Positions 33,762 through 42,958 of a stretch of 64,000 nucleotides of DNA are shown here, piece after piece. Origin of the DNA: JAJDTT01 sp022827025. GTDB taxonomy: Bacteria; Acidobacteriota; UBA6911; RPQK01; JAJDTT01. The notes beneath the pieces are model-generated. The model was not told the origin of the DNA and searched no databases. It saw only the letters and a program-made list of their open reading frames with translations. Location of the stretch: contig OZ241897.1 of NCBI GenBank assembly GCA_965203535.1, positions 2,356,001-2,420,000 of the forward strand, read 5' to 3'. Each line of letters starts with the position of its first letter. Position 1 is the first letter of the stretch. Both the position numbers and the translations under genes were made by a program.

Positions 33762-34287
33762 CCATCCGGCCCAGTGGCGCGGGTTCCGACATTATGGGCC
33801 GACCTCGGCTCGCTTCGATCACCACGACCCCGACGACGCGGAGAGATCTCACGAACAGACGCGCGGCATCCTGTATCTTGCCGTCGATATTACGACTGCG
33901 CTGGCAGAAGTCTTTCAAGAACGGCGGACCGTCGATAGAATTCTTTGTCGGCCCTGGCTGGTGTCTTTCAAGCTGGCTAGGACCCTGTCATTGCTCGACC
34001 TGACCGGCACATTCTGCGTCCGAGCCGGCGGTTCCATGAAACTGGTCAGCGGACCGGCCGTCTACTCCCAGAACTGGTCGCGGGGGTTTTACAGATGCTA
34101 CGACGACATCCATGGGCTTTACTACCCTTCCTCGCTCACCAACCGGCCTGTGATCGCGCTCTATGAACGCGCCCTCGCCGTCAACCCGTTTCCGGATTCA
34201 CCCGGCTTCCACTGCGAGTTGAGCAGTCCGCTGGTGATCAAGCGGATACGACATGCATGCCAGGAGATCGGTTACGACCTCCTCTGA
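33649..34287 (+). CDS. RES-family toxin (NAD+ phosphorylase fold)
   Basis: A 212-residue RES toxin. It starts at GTG 33649 (VAKLPNRPDPVRLQRIPPS), with GGAGGGG five bases upstream. The RES residues are visible: Arg in LLHRIYRRGG, FRHYGPTSARFDHH, a Glu in TTALAEVFQE and Ser in VYSQNWSRGFYR. Characterised members deplete NAD+. The gene overlaps the antitoxin by 113 bases, which is unusually long. A short stem (GATGGGA/TCCCATC, 34296-34314) follows the stop. Confidence 0.88.
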   Translation: MAKLPNRPDPVRLQRIPPSLVSLSTGTLLHRIYRRGGDHPAQWRGFRHYGPTSARFDHHDPDDAERSHEQTRGILYLAVDITTALAEVFQERRTVDRILCRPWLVSFKLARTLSLLDLTGTFCVRAGGSMKLVSGPAVYSQNWSRGFYRCYDDIHGLYYPSSLTNRPVIALYERALAVNPFPDSPGFHCELSSPLVIKRIRHACQEIGYDLL

Positions 34288-34295
34288 TCGACTCC

Positions 34296-34314
34296 GATGG
34301 GAAAGAGTCCCATC
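34296..34314. terminator. stem-loop between convergent genes
   Basis: GATGGGA, loop AAGAG, TCCCATC lies in the 57-base gap after the RES gene and before the end of the convergent glycosidase-like gene. There is no T-run, so a terminator role is only suggested. Confidence 0.35.
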
Positions 34315-34344
34315 TCACGAGGTGCGGTAAAGGAAGGCTCGATC

Positions 34345-36012
34345 CTATTGAAACTGGAAGGAGTAGAACTTGCCGTTGCGCAGGTGAAAGCGGAGTTGAA
34401 CCGGCTGGCCCGCCAGGGCCGACAGGTCGTCCAATTCAGCCCAGGAGACCGGCTGTCCGGCGACGGTGCGGGTGACGGGTTCCGCCTCCTCCAGACGAAA
34501 ACCCTCTATCGGCGCTCCCTCGGAATCCAGCACCTCCACCCTCAGTGAAGAGTGGTGGTCCACGCCGGCCGACCCTTTTTGCGAGTCCTCGAAGCTCACC
34601 AGCAGGCGGCTCCCTTGGAATATCAGCGGGCGGGTGGTCACCATCCCCGGATTGGGACCCGCATCCAGCGAGACGAAGCCGTCCAGGGGCAGGGTGGCCA
34701 GACCCACGGCCGCCTCAGCCTTGTCTCCCTCCGCGAGAAGATCCTCCACGCCGTGACGCCAGTTGACGCCGAGGTAGTAGAACCAGATCCTGCCGTCGTG
34801 CACGATCGGCTGCCGGACGTAGACGCAGCCGTCGTCCCAGGTGCCGTTGGCTCCAAGGGGAATGAAGGGGCCCCGGTCCGGGAGGCGCCGGAATTCCCGG
34901 CCGGCGCGGCTGTAGGCGAAATGGCTCTCCATGGTCAGACTGTTGGTTCGGAACACCCAGGGAAACCCCAGGTAGATTCCTTCGTAGAGCAGAGCCGGCA
35001 TGCCGTAGAACTGGAGGTCCACCGGATCCGTCGAATCGGGAATCAGGGCCGGTTCGATGGGAGACCAGTGAACGAAGTCGTCGCTGGACGAGAAGCCGAT
35101 GGTCCGCATCCGGCGGTTTCCCGCGGCAGGCGCCAACTGGTCGAGCGTATGGGAGGGCAGGCTGGCGGCTCGAACGTCGGGTGGAACGGAGCCGTAGGCG
35201 GCGACGGCCTCCCGGTAGTCCTTCCATCCCGGCCGGAGATAGGCCACGTACTTCTTTCGCGAAGGATCCCAACCCAGCACGGCGTGGGTGTCGCCCGTCC
35301 CCACCATGACCGGGTTTCCCGGATACTCGTTCCAGGCGAGCCCGTCAGGCGAGAAGTAGATGCAGATGCCGATCTTTCCATTCGCCGCCCGGGCGTAACC
35401 CAGCGCCTTGTAGCGGCGGTCCGGGTTCTGCTCCCTGTGGTCGCGGAACGCGTTGGGTGCGCGGCCCGAGTTGTAGAGCCCGCCCTCGGAGCGGACCGAC
35501 CGGTCCGAGATGATGTTGTTGCGGGTCGAGCCCTCGAACTCCACCAGGCCCAGCTCGGGTCTCTCCCAGTGAACTCCGTCCCGGGAGACGGCGTAGCAGG
35601 AGAGGTCCAGTTCCTCCCGGTAGTTGCTGGCCCGAAGCAGACTCTCATACTCCTCCAGTGGTCCGGGAGGCCGCTGGGCCGTGATCAGGCTGGGGACGTA
35701 CCACATCTTGAAGAGGGCGTCCTCGGGATCGTAGATCACGGAGCTCACGGCGGCGAAGTTTCCTTCCCACTTGCGCTCCGGCCTCAACACCGGTCCTCCG
35801 GGATGCTTGACCGGCCGGTTCAGAACTCGCGAGACGGAAGCCATGGTCTCCACGATGTGATCGTCGATGAAGAGCTGCTTGCCGGCGCCGATCCGAACCG
35901 GCTCCCGGTCCGGGGACGGGTGCGAAGAGCATCCGGCCAGTCCGGCCACGAGGAGGACGGCAACAGCCGCCAGACGGCCAATCCACAGCGTGCTTCGTCC
36001 ATTGCGAGTCAT
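34345..36012 (-). CDS. lipoprotein, five-bladed beta-propeller glycosidase-like
   Basis: A 555-residue lipoprotein (signal LAAVAVLLVAGLAGCSS). The mature part begins GAGKQLFIDDHIVETM…RVLNRPVKHPGGP and repeats SRDGVHWERPELGL, SPDGLAWNEYPGN, SSDDFVHWSPIEP, blades typical of GH32/43/68-like or sialidase-like propellers; no catalytic triad can be assigned with confidence. The C-terminal 60 residues (LRFHLRNGKFYSFQFQ end) form a beta-sandwich. It is a paralogue of the gene at 60176-61669. The ATG at 36012 starts the signal; a TAGACT box is seven bases before it. Confidence 0.8.
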   Translation of the reverse strand: MTRNGRSTLWIGRLAAVAVLLVAGLAGCSSHPSPDREPVRIGAGKQLFIDDHIVETMASVSRVLNRPVKHPGGPVLRPERKWEGNFAAVSSVIYDPEDALFKMWYVPSLITAQRPPGPLEEYESLLRASNYREELDLSCYAVSRDGVHWERPELGLVEFEGSTRNNIISDRSVRSEGGLYNSGRAPNAFRDHREQNPDRRYKALGYARAANGKIGICIYFSPDGLAWNEYPGNPVMVGTGDTHAVLGWDPSRKKYVAYLRPGWKDYREAVAAYGSVPPDVRAASLPSHTLDQLAPAAGNRRMRTIGFSSSDDFVHWSPIEPALIPDSTDPVDLQFYGMPALLYEGIYLGFPWVFRTNSLTMESHFAYSRAGREFRRLPDRGPFIPLGANGTWDDGCVYVRQPIVHDGRIWFYYLGVNWRHGVEDLLAEGDKAEAAVGLATLPLDGFVSLDAGPNPGMVTTRPLIFQGSRLLVSFEDSQKGSAGVDHHSSLRVEVLDSEGAPIEGFRLEEAEPVTRTVAGQPVSWAELDDLSALAGQPVQLRFHLRNGKFYSFQFQ

Positions 36013-36019
36013 GCGGCGC

Positions 36020-36025
36020 AGTCTA
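36020..36025 (-). promoter_or_regulatory. predicted -10 box TAGACT, leaderless position
   Basis: The minus strand reads CTGCGATAGACTGCGCCGC then the ATG at 36012; seven bases separate box and start codon. Confidence 0.5.
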
Positions 36026-36141
36026 TCGCAGCGTGTCTGGAGGTAGAAGCCGGGAACGAGGAGCTCTTCCCACCGGTGGAAACGGTGTGGCGCACTTGCC
36101 ACCGGCCGGCCGGCATGTTGCCATGGAACCGAGGTGATTCC

Positions 36142-38082
36142 ATGAACATCATCAACGCGTTCCGCCGGCTTCCGATTCTGCTCCTCTTCCTGCTCGCCTC
36201 CTGCGGTGGGGATTCGGACCGGGAGTCGCGGCACTGGCTTGAGTTGGAAAGCAACGGACTGACGTTCGGCATCGACCGGGACCTGTCTCTCTCGGTCTAC
36301 TACGGCTCGGACCCCACTCCCACGTGGAGATCGATGACGCCCAGTGTCGAGATCCGTATCTCAGGGGCCCCGGAGGAGAACGGCCCAAGGAACCTGAGTT
36401 GCAAAGATGCAACCTTGCAACAGGCGGAAGAGTACCGGGAGGGAGAACGGGAAGGCTATCGAGTCCGGCTGAGCGGATGGGAAGAAACCGACGCCGTCCT
36501 GGGGTGCGACCTGGCTCTGGACCGGGACGGCCGGCTCCACGTCCAGGTGTCGCAGGCCGGGGGCAGCGACACGGTCCGGGAGGTATCGGACCTGTACTCG
36601 TTCAGTCTGGAGCCGGATCCGTCGTCCTACCTGGTGGTCCCCTGGGGTTCCGGATACATGATCCGGTCCGACTCCCCCAGTCCGGTGGCGCTCACCGGCC
36701 TTCTTGGGGCCGAGTACAGCCTGCCCCTGTTCGGACTGGTGGCGGGCAGCCGTTCGGCTTACCCCATCGTCGACACGTGGTGGAACGCGGCCGTCCGCGT
36801 GGATCACGATCCGGGCCGGCGCTCCCGGATCGCCCTGGACTGGAAGGCCTCGTTGGACAGCCTGAGCTATCCGCGGCGGGTCCTGTGGAACTTCGAGGAG
36901 GGACAAGACCACGTCGACATGGCCAAGGCCTACCGCAGGCACGTGGAGACCACCCGTCCCCTGCCCTCCCTGAGCGATCGCGTGGCCTCCGAACCGGGCT
37001 TGAAGCGGTTTCTCTCGGGGATCGAATACCGGCTCATAACGTGGAACCCGGAGCACCACCCGCAGGTGCTGGACAACATCCGCCGCTTCCAGGCCGCGGG
37101 TCTCCCGATTACTTTCTTCCACCCCAAGTGGCCGGCAGGGGAGAGGACACCGGCCGGCTGGCAGGAGTACTTGAGGGAGGAGCCGACGGTAGACGGGGGA
37201 TGGCCGGCGGCGCGCCGCCTGGAGGAGCAGGTCCATGCCCTGGGGTGCTCCGTCAAGTTCTTCGTCATGCCCCATGTCTTCCACGAGGACGCACCCGGTT
37301 ACGACCCGTCCAAGCTCAGCGGTGTGCAGTTCCCGCGGTTCAGCGACGCCTACGCGTTGGAAGCCCTCAAGGCCCTGCTGGATCACGTCCAGGCCAAGGG
37401 ATTGAGAATGGATGCCCTCTACTTCGACGGCCACGCCGCCCACCGGGGGCACTCGGAACACCGTTCGGCAGAAGGGCCCATCAGTCGCCGGATGACATAT
37501 GAGACCCAGATCGAGACTTTCCGGGAGGCCCGGCGGAGGGGAATCGTTCCCGGCGCCGAGTTGGCCCGTTTCTGGTGCATGGGGGAGAGCGACTACTTCT
37601 TCTTTACCGACTGGTCCCGGGACCGGCTCCGGGAGGGCGAACCGATCCCCCTGTTCCAGTTGGCCTTCAACGACTGCTACGCGGCGCACTTCTCGGGCGG
37701 CGGCTACTATTTCGCCCCCAAATACGACTGGTACGCGGACCGCCACCCCCGGCTCTATGAACTCATGTACGGGGCCATGCCCTCACACAACTGGCTTCCG
37801 GGGGGAGAAGCGCTGATCGAGAGGCGCCATTGGGAGACCGAGGCTATGAAACGGAGGCTGGAATGGCTCCGTCTCTGGCACGCGTATTTTCAGGCGGTGG
37901 GATTCGCCGAGATGAGCAGGCACCAGTTTTTGAACGACGACCGGACGCTGCAGCGCGTCGAGTATGCCAACGGCGTCACGGCCGATTTCGACTTGGCTGA
38001 GGGCCGGTTCCGGGTTCAGGGAGTGGAGGGAATCAGCGAGGAATGGCAGGAGCCTCCGGTGATCGAGGCACTGGGAGAGTGA
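36142..38082 (+). CDS. large lipoprotein, putative glycoside hydrolase
   Basis: A 646-residue lipoprotein (signal RRLPILLLFLLASCGG). Residues about 25-260 are a beta-rich domain; residues about 290-560 look like a TIM barrel (LITWNPEHHPQVLDNIRRFQ; LGCSVKFFVMPHVFHEDAPG; RMDALYFDGHAAHRG; PGAELARFWCMGESDYFFFTD), with acidic residues suited to catalysis. It recalls GH101-like or DUF5696-type carbohydrate enzymes; I cannot name the family. A GAGG site precedes the ATG. The last about 200 bases are duplicated just downstream. Confidence 0.7.
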   Translation: MNIINAFRRLPILLLFLLASCGGDSDRESRHWLELESNGLTFGIDRDLSLSVYYGSDPTPTWRSMTPSVEIRISGAPEENGPRNLSCKDATLQQAEEYREGEREGYRVRLSGWEETDAVLGCDLALDRDGRLHVQVSQAGGSDTVREVSDLYSFSLEPDPSSYLVVPWGSGYMIRSDSPSPVALTGLLGAEYSLPLFGLVAGSRSAYPIVDTWWNAAVRVDHDPGRRSRIALDWKASLDSLSYPRRVLWNFEEGQDHVDMAKAYRRHVETTRPLPSLSDRVASEPGLKRFLSGIEYRLITWNPEHHPQVLDNIRRFQAAGLPITFFHPKWPAGERTPAGWQEYLREEPTVDGGWPAARRLEEQVHALGCSVKFFVMPHVFHEDAPGYDPSKLSGVQFPRFSDAYALEALKALLDHVQAKGLRMDALYFDGHAAHRGHSEHRSAEGPISRRMTYETQIETFREARRRGIVPGAELARFWCMGESDYFFFTDWSRDRLREGEPIPLFQLAFNDCYAAHFSGGGYYFAPKYDWYADRHPRLYELMYGAMPSHNWLPGGEALIERRHWETEAMKRRLEWLRLWHAYFQAVGFAEMSRHQFLNDDRTLQRVEYANGVTADFDLAEGRFRVQGVEGISEEWQEPPVIEALGE

Positions 38083-38386
38083 GAAGTTGCCTATAGGGCG
38101 GGGGTCTTGCGACGAAGAAGGGGACAAGAATGTCCCCTCTCCTGTGCGTATTTTCAGGCAGTGGGATTCGCCGAGATGACCAGGCACCAGTTTTTGAACG
38201 ACGACCGGACGCTGCAGCGCGTCGAGTATGCCAACGGCGTCACGGCCGACTTCGACTTGGCTGAGGGCCGGTTCCGGGTTCAGGGAGTCGAGGGAATTGA
38301 GGAAGATTGGCAGGAGCCTCCGGTGGTTGAGGCTCTGGGAGAGTGAGAAGTTCCTCACGGGGCGCAGGGGTTGGCGACGAAGAATA
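37882..38386 (+). repeat. tandem duplication of the 3' end of the putative glycoside hydrolase gene
   Basis: Unit 1 (37882-38118) is the gene's end and 36 bases beyond; unit 2 (38146-38386) repeats it with a few substitutions. Between them lies a hairpin AGGGGACAAGAATGTCCCCT (38119-38138) of the palindrome set. Confidence 0.85.
38146..38346 (+). pseudogene. duplicated C-terminal fragment of the upstream gene
   Basis: Encodes a second copy of the last about 66 residues (AYFQAVGFAEMTRHQFLNDD … EALGE) and the stop, with five or so substitutions (GISEEWQEPPVIEALGE versus GIEEDWQEPPVVEALGE). It has no start codon of its own matching the copy, so it is a gene relic left by the duplication. Confidence 0.8.
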
Positions 38387-38520
38387 GGAGTGGGGGTTTT
38401 CCTACCCCCACTCCCTCGGGGGGACTGAAAGTCCCCCCTCCTATTCGCCCAACTCCGACCCCACCGGAGCCCAGCGAAGGCAACGGCGGCGAAGAGGGGG
38501 ACAAGAATGTCCCCCCTCCT
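38385..38520 (-). repeat. composite palindrome block, family B (inverted copy)
   Basis: Contains the GTGGGGG hairpin around TTTTCC, the GGGGGGACTGAAAGTCCCCC hairpin, the linker (GCCCAACTCCG … CGAAGGCAACGGCGGCG) and GGGGGACAAGAATGTCCCCC, in the opposite order to the 10-kb copies. Its last bases touch the stop codon of the CxxCH gene at 38521. The 438-base gap 38083-38520 is filled by this block and the duplication. Confidence 0.85.
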
Positions 38521-41500
38521 CTACTCACGCCTCATTTCTTGTCTCTCTTCGCCGGGGGGTCTCCAGCGGCGGGTGGCCAGCGGTTCGTAGATCTCGTAAC
38601 CGGGACCGTAGCCGGCGCTCTCCGTGCCGATCACGTACTGGTAATCCAGGATGAACCGCATCAGGTCGGCCATCTCTTGGGGAGTGACGTTCTCCTCGAG
38701 GCCCTCGGGCATGAGTGACTTGCCCGTCGCCCGCATTTCCAGGATGTCCTTGCGCAAGACCGTGTTTTGAACGTCCTCACCCTCCATCAGGGTGATGCTC
38801 TCGGAATTCTGGTCGGTGATGATGCCGGTGAAGAGCCGCCGCTGCCGGTCGGTCACCACGTACTGGAGATATTGGGGCTCCACGAACCGGTTGGGATCGA
38901 GAATATTGGTGAGCAGCGGCTCCGGGTCCTTGTAGGAGCCCATGATCAGGTTGGGACCCACCAGGTGCTCCGTGGAAGAGAGACGGTGGCACTGGATGCA
39001 CTCGCGCCGGTAGACCGCTTCTCCGTGAGCCCGGTCCCCCTCGAGGGTCAGCGCGACCTGGTAGTCGGCCAGGGCCTGCTGCCGGGTACCGGCCGTCTGA
39101 GAGGCGAAAAGGGTCTTGGCCTGATCCCGGATCGCCTCGTCGTCATGGTTCATGAGGAGTTCGCGGCGGCTGGAGTTGAGCTGGCTGGAGGCGACCCGTT
39201 CCTCTTGAATCGCCTGCAACAGGACCCGGGTCCAGGGCCTCCGGGAGAGGAGGCTGGTCAGGACCCGGCTCCGGACGTCGGGCGTCTGAGCCATCCAATC
39301 CTGGAGCAGGATGCCGGCAATTTCGGGGACATCGTGACGCTCCAGGGCCTCGATCCCGGCGAGCTGCACCGCCTGGGTCTGGCTGGAGTCCACAAGTTTG
39401 GCAAGAGAGTCCCGCACCTGCGAGAAGTCGCCGTGGGCCAGGAGTCGAATGGCCTCCAGACGCTCCTCCTCGGGGATCGACTCGTCTCCGGCGGTCTCCG
39501 CGGCCCGTTTCATGAGATCCCGGATCATCCGGGTTGCCGGTCGCGAAAGACCCCGGAGCCGAGCGAGAGACCGGTTGGAGATGGCGAGGCCCTCTGCCAG
39601 TCCGGTGACCACGACCCGCTGCATCCGCATGCGATCGGCCAGGGAGGAGTGAGTGGCCGCCGCCCCGGCGAGCCGCCGGATCTCCGGCGTCTTGTTGCGA
39701 CCCCCAACGGTGCGGGCCAGCGGCTCCAACCAGGCTGCGGCCTCCGGCCTGGAGACGAAGCCGTCCGATTCCAGCAGCCGGACGAAGAGGCGGTCGGCGA
39801 TTTCGTTGCTGGAACTCAGGACGGCGTTTCGAGTCCAGCGGTCCCCCGAGTCCCGCTCGGCGAGCCGGGCCAGTCCACCAAGGATCCTCCGGTCCCGGGC
39901 CTGGCCCAGCGCCAACGCGACCCGAAACCGCACCTTGGGGTTGTCGTCTTCGGCCAGCGCGAGAACTCTCCGGAACAGCTTTCGGGATCGGTCGAAACGG
40001 CGATCGGCGAGCCGGACCGCGTGAGCCCGGACTCCCGGCGACCGGTCCGCCAGAGCCTGGACCAGATGGGCGTCTTTCAACGCCCCCAGTCCGTTCAGGG
40101 ACCAGAGGGCGTGCATCCGGGCCAGCGGTTTCTCACTCTCCTTCAGGAGCCGGACCAGATCGGGCACCGCTGAACGGTCCTGGCGTTCGAAGATGAGCCG
40201 GTGGGCCGTTTCCCGCCACCAGCCTCCCGGATGCTCCAGGTGGCCGACCAGTTCCGCGGTCGAGGCCTCCCCGAGACGCGGCCGCGGCGGGACCTGGAAG
40301 CCGTCGGGCTCCAGGCGGTAAATGCGGCCATGTTCCTGGCCCCGGGTGAAATCCAGATGCTTGACCACGCGGGCCGGGACGTGGGCCGCCTCGATCAACT
40401 CCCGGTACATGTCCAGAATGTAGAGCGTTCCGTCGGGCGCATTGACCGAGTTCACGGGGCGAAACCAGTTGTCGGTGGAACGGACAATCTCCACGTTCTC
40501 CGGCTCGCCCCGCACCGATCGGAAGCTCACGCCGTCCTCCTCCAGGACTCTCCGATGCAGCAGGTTGGCGGTGTTGGCGCCGATGAAGAGGCTTCCCCGG
40601 TACTCTTCGGGATAGGCATGACCCCGGTAGATCTGCACCCCGGCGCCGGCGGTCTGGTAGTCGTGACCCACTCCGGCGCTGCGATTGCTCCGCCCCGCGA
40701 AGACGCGGCGGGCTTCCCGGATGGTCCGCCAGAGCTCGACGGGACTGATCTTGTACACCCGGGTCGATCCCCGCACCAGTGGATTCACCTCCAGGGAGCC
40801 GTGTCCCTCCCAGTGGAAGCCGTGCAGGTCGAAGAACAGGTAGGGGTTGCGCTGCAGGTAGCCGCCGGGCATGACCACGTGCCGGCCCGACGAACCCGCG
40901 GTGCAGACGTAGCGGTTGTACCAGTCGTCGAAACTGTGGCCGAACTGGAAGGTCTGGGTCGTGAGCTCCAGCTCGCGGGTCACCGGGTCGAATCGGAAGT
41001 CCCGGTCGTAGACGGAGATGGGCTCCGCCTCCGGCTGGTCCCCCGGCCGGATGTAGCCGCCGTCACCACCCGTCGAGGCGTAGATCTTGTGGTCGACGCC
41101 CCAGATCAGGTTGTTCACCATCTGTTGCTCGTTGGTGACGCCGAAACCGGTGAAGACGATCTCCTGGACGTCGGCCCGGCCGTCGCCGTCGGTGTCCTTC
41201 ATGTAGTAGACGTGGGGAGGAGCGGAGACGTAGACCCCCTGCTTCCAAACGGCGACTCCGGTGGGCCAGATCAGCCCCTCGGCAAAGACGTGGCTCACCT
41301 CGAAGCGGCCGTCGCCGTCCTGGTCCTCCAGTAGCCGGACCTGTCCCCGGGGATCCTCGCCGTCACCCGGCTGGTAGGGATAGTGCCTCAACTCGGCCAC
41401 GTACATGCGCCCGTTCTCGTCGAAGGTCGCCGCCACCGGCTCGTTCACCATGGGCTCGTGCGCCACCAGCTCCAACCGGAAGCCGTCCGCCGTCTCGAAG

Positions 41501-41712
41501 GTCTCGAGGGCTTCGGCCGGCGCCGTGGGCGGGACCTTCTTCAGGTACTCCTTGAGGGCGGCTTCGTCCCGGGAGATGTCCACGATCCGCTTGTACCGTT
41601 CCTCGGGAGTCTCCTCCGGTCCGGGACCGCAGGACGCCGGCAGCGCCAGGCACAAGACGGGCAGGATCCGGCGGAACAGGGACCCATTGTTTCTCTTCAT
41701 GTGCGCCATCAT
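38521..41712 (-). CDS. PVC-type heme-binding CxxCH dehydrogenase-like lipoprotein
   Basis: A 1063-residue lipoprotein (signal FRRILPVLCLALPASCG). Residues about 70-480 are a soluble-dehydrogenase-like beta-propeller (FRLELVAHEPMVNEPVAATFDENGRMYVAELR split by Asp-rich calcium-type loops DQDGDGRFE and DTDGDGRAD). Residues about 500-880 are HEAT-like repeats. A C-terminal cytochrome c domain carries CIQCH with the distal Met probably in the EMRATGKSLMPEGLE segment. This domain order is the membrane-bound dehydrogenase architecture abundant in Planctomycetes and relatives. It should oxidise a sugar or alcohol outside the cytoplasm and pass electrons to haem. Alternative starts are 41709 and 41700. 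Confidence 0.88.
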   Translation of the reverse strand: MMAHMKRNNGSLFRRILPVLCLALPASCGPGPEETPEERYKRIVDISRDEAALKEYLKKVPPTAPAEALETFETADGFRLELVAHEPMVNEPVAATFDENGRMYVAELRHYPYQPGDGEDPRGQVRLLEDQDGDGRFEVSHVFAEGLIWPTGVAVWKQGVYVSAPPHVYYMKDTDGDGRADVQEIVFTGFGVTNEQQMVNNLIWGVDHKIYASTGGDGGYIRPGDQPEAEPISVYDRDFRFDPVTRELELTTQTFQFGHSFDDWYNRYVCTAGSSGRHVVMPGGYLQRNPYLFFDLHGFHWEGHGSLEVNPLVRGSTRVYKISPVELWRTIREARRVFAGRSNRSAGVGHDYQTAGAGVQIYRGHAYPEEYRGSLFIGANTANLLHRRVLEEDGVSFRSVRGEPENVEIVRSTDNWFRPVNSVNAPDGTLYILDMYRELIEAAHVPARVVKHLDFTRGQEHGRIYRLEPDGFQVPPRPRLGEASTAELVGHLEHPGGWWRETAHRLIFERQDRSAVPDLVRLLKESEKPLARMHALWSLNGLGALKDAHLVQALADRSPGVRAHAVRLADRRFDRSRKLFRRVLALAEDDNPKVRFRVALALGQARDRRILGGLARLAERDSGDRWTRNAVLSSSNEIADRLFVRLLESDGFVSRPEAAAWLEPLARTVGGRNKTPEIRRLAGAAATHSSLADRMRMQRVVVTGLAEGLAISNRSLARLRGLSRPATRMIRDLMKRAAETAGDESIPEEERLEAIRLLAHGDFSQVRDSLAKLVDSSQTQAVQLAGIEALERHDVPEIAGILLQDWMAQTPDVRSRVLTSLLSRRPWTRVLLQAIQEERVASSQLNSSRRELLMNHDDEAIRDQAKTLFASQTAGTRQQALADYQVALTLEGDRAHGEAVYRRECIQCHRLSSTEHLVGPNLIMGSYKDPEPLLTNILDPNRFVEPQYLQYVVTDRQRRLFTGIITDQNSESITLMEGEDVQNTVLRKDILEMRATGKSLMPEGLEENVTPQEMADLMRFILDYQYVIGTESAGYGPGYEIYEPLATRRWRPPGEERQEMRRE

Positions 41713-41754
41713 CCTTGATAGGGGTCCGAATTGAAACCCTGGAGTCTGCGCGGT

Positions 41755-42807
41755 TCAACCCGGTTGCCCAGGGGAGGTCACGGCACTGGCGACTCTCCAG
41801 GTCCCGTGCCTGTCGCACGCGGCGTAGTACATCCGGTAACGGTTCCCGCTGAGCCGGATCAGCGCCATGTCCTCGGCGTGGACCGCATCCAGTCCCGGAC
41901 CGCCGTAGCCGGCCCCCTCGACGATGCAGGTCCGCCGCTCCCAGAGGAGACCGTCCCTGGAGGTGGCGGTGTAGATGCGCGACCGGTAACCCGCCATGTC
42001 GGCTGCGATGGAGGCCGCGGCGAAGTCCTGGCTCCGGCCGCTCGCCACGGCGTCCACCTCCTCGCTGGGATGCGGGGGAGCGACGGCCCCGGGCGGGAGG
42101 TCCTGCCACGCCGAGAAGACCATGACCCAATCTTCCCCGGCCCGCCGCGGCGGGATCACGTCGGCCGCCGTGATTCCGGTTTCGTCGGTCTCTCCGCGCA
42201 GGTCCGGCAGCCGGACTCCCGGCTCCCACTCGAAGTCGAAACCGTCGGAGGTCACGGCGCTCACCACGTGGTGGGCCACCCGCTCGCTGCGGCCCGGCCC
42301 CTCGGGGCCGTATTCGGAGGCGCAGCAGTAGAGGCGCGCTCCGCCCTGGGGAAGGGGAACATAACGGGGCGCCCCGACGCCTCCCGCTGAACGGAGCCGG
42401 ACCCCCTCGTACTCCCACTCCAGCAGGTCACGGGAGACCGCGCTGCAGATCGCCGTCGGTTCATGGGCGGGTCCCCTGGCTTCGAAGTACATGCGCCAGC
42501 GTCCGTCCGCACACCGGGTCACCGACGGAGCCAGCACGCGCAACGACATGTGCAAAGTACCGGGCCGGGGCGCCACTCGAATTCCCGGCTCGGGGCGGAA
42601 CCGGAGGCCGTCCCCGGAGAACGCGCTGAGGATATATCCCTGACACGCCGGGAAAGGCTTCGCCGGTCCCACGGCGGTGTAGAAGAGGCGGAAACCGCCG
42701 GAAGGGACCGCCACGACGCCGGGCGCCTGCACCTTGGAACGGTCCAGTCCCCGGGATCCCTCGACCCGCGCTCCCGGTTCCTTTTGCCAGCGATCGAGAA
42801 TGCCCAT
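41755..42807 (-). CDS. five-bladed beta-propeller, glycosyl hydrolase-like
   Basis: A 350-residue propeller protein without signal peptide. Repeated blade motifs include GGFRLFYTAVGPAKP, DGRWRMYFEARGPAHEP, EDWVMVFSAWQD and NRYRMYYAACDRHGTW, like GH43/GH130-type proteins; a catalytic assignment is not safe. The ATG at 42807 starts MGILDRWQKEPGARV. Its position just downstream of nothing else on this strand suggests a single gene or the head of an operon with the CxxCH gene 43 bases away. Confidence 0.7.
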   Translation of the reverse strand: MGILDRWQKEPGARVEGSRGLDRSKVQAPGVVAVPSGGFRLFYTAVGPAKPFPACQGYILSAFSGDGLRFRPEPGIRVAPRPGTLHMSLRVLAPSVTRCADGRWRMYFEARGPAHEPTAICSAVSRDLLEWEYEGVRLRSAGGVGAPRYVPLPQGGARLYCCASEYGPEGPGRSERVAHHVVSAVTSDGFDFEWEPGVRLPDLRGETDETGITAADVIPPRRAGEDWVMVFSAWQDLPPGAVAPPHPSEEVDAVASGRSQDFAAASIAADMAGYRSRIYTATSRDGLLWERRTCIVEGAGYGGPGLDAVHAEDMALIRLSGNRYRMYYAACDRHGTWRVASAVTSPGQPG

Positions 42808-42821
42808 GGTCAAAAATCATC

Positions 42822-42851
42822 GAAGGGGCTCCCCTTGTGGATGCCCCCTTT
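42822..42851 (+). repeat. dispersed palindrome, family A (diverged)
   Basis: GAAGGGGCTCCCCTTGTGG and ATGCCCCC: one arm has changes relative to the other copies, so pairing is imperfect. Confidence 0.6.
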
Positions 42852-42958
42852 GGCTCATTACGCTTCAGCCCCTTTTATATCCGCGTTTCCAGGATGAGAA
42901 AACCTGGGCCGTTTCAGCGTATGTGTTACATCGTACATCGGGGCTGTAAAATCCCCGA

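Noticed and set aside
34552..36141. Long upstream extension of the putative glycoside hydrolase frame
   Set aside because: The ATG at 36142 has a GAGG site and starts a perfect lipoprotein signal; the extension is the antisense of the propeller lipoprotein gene.
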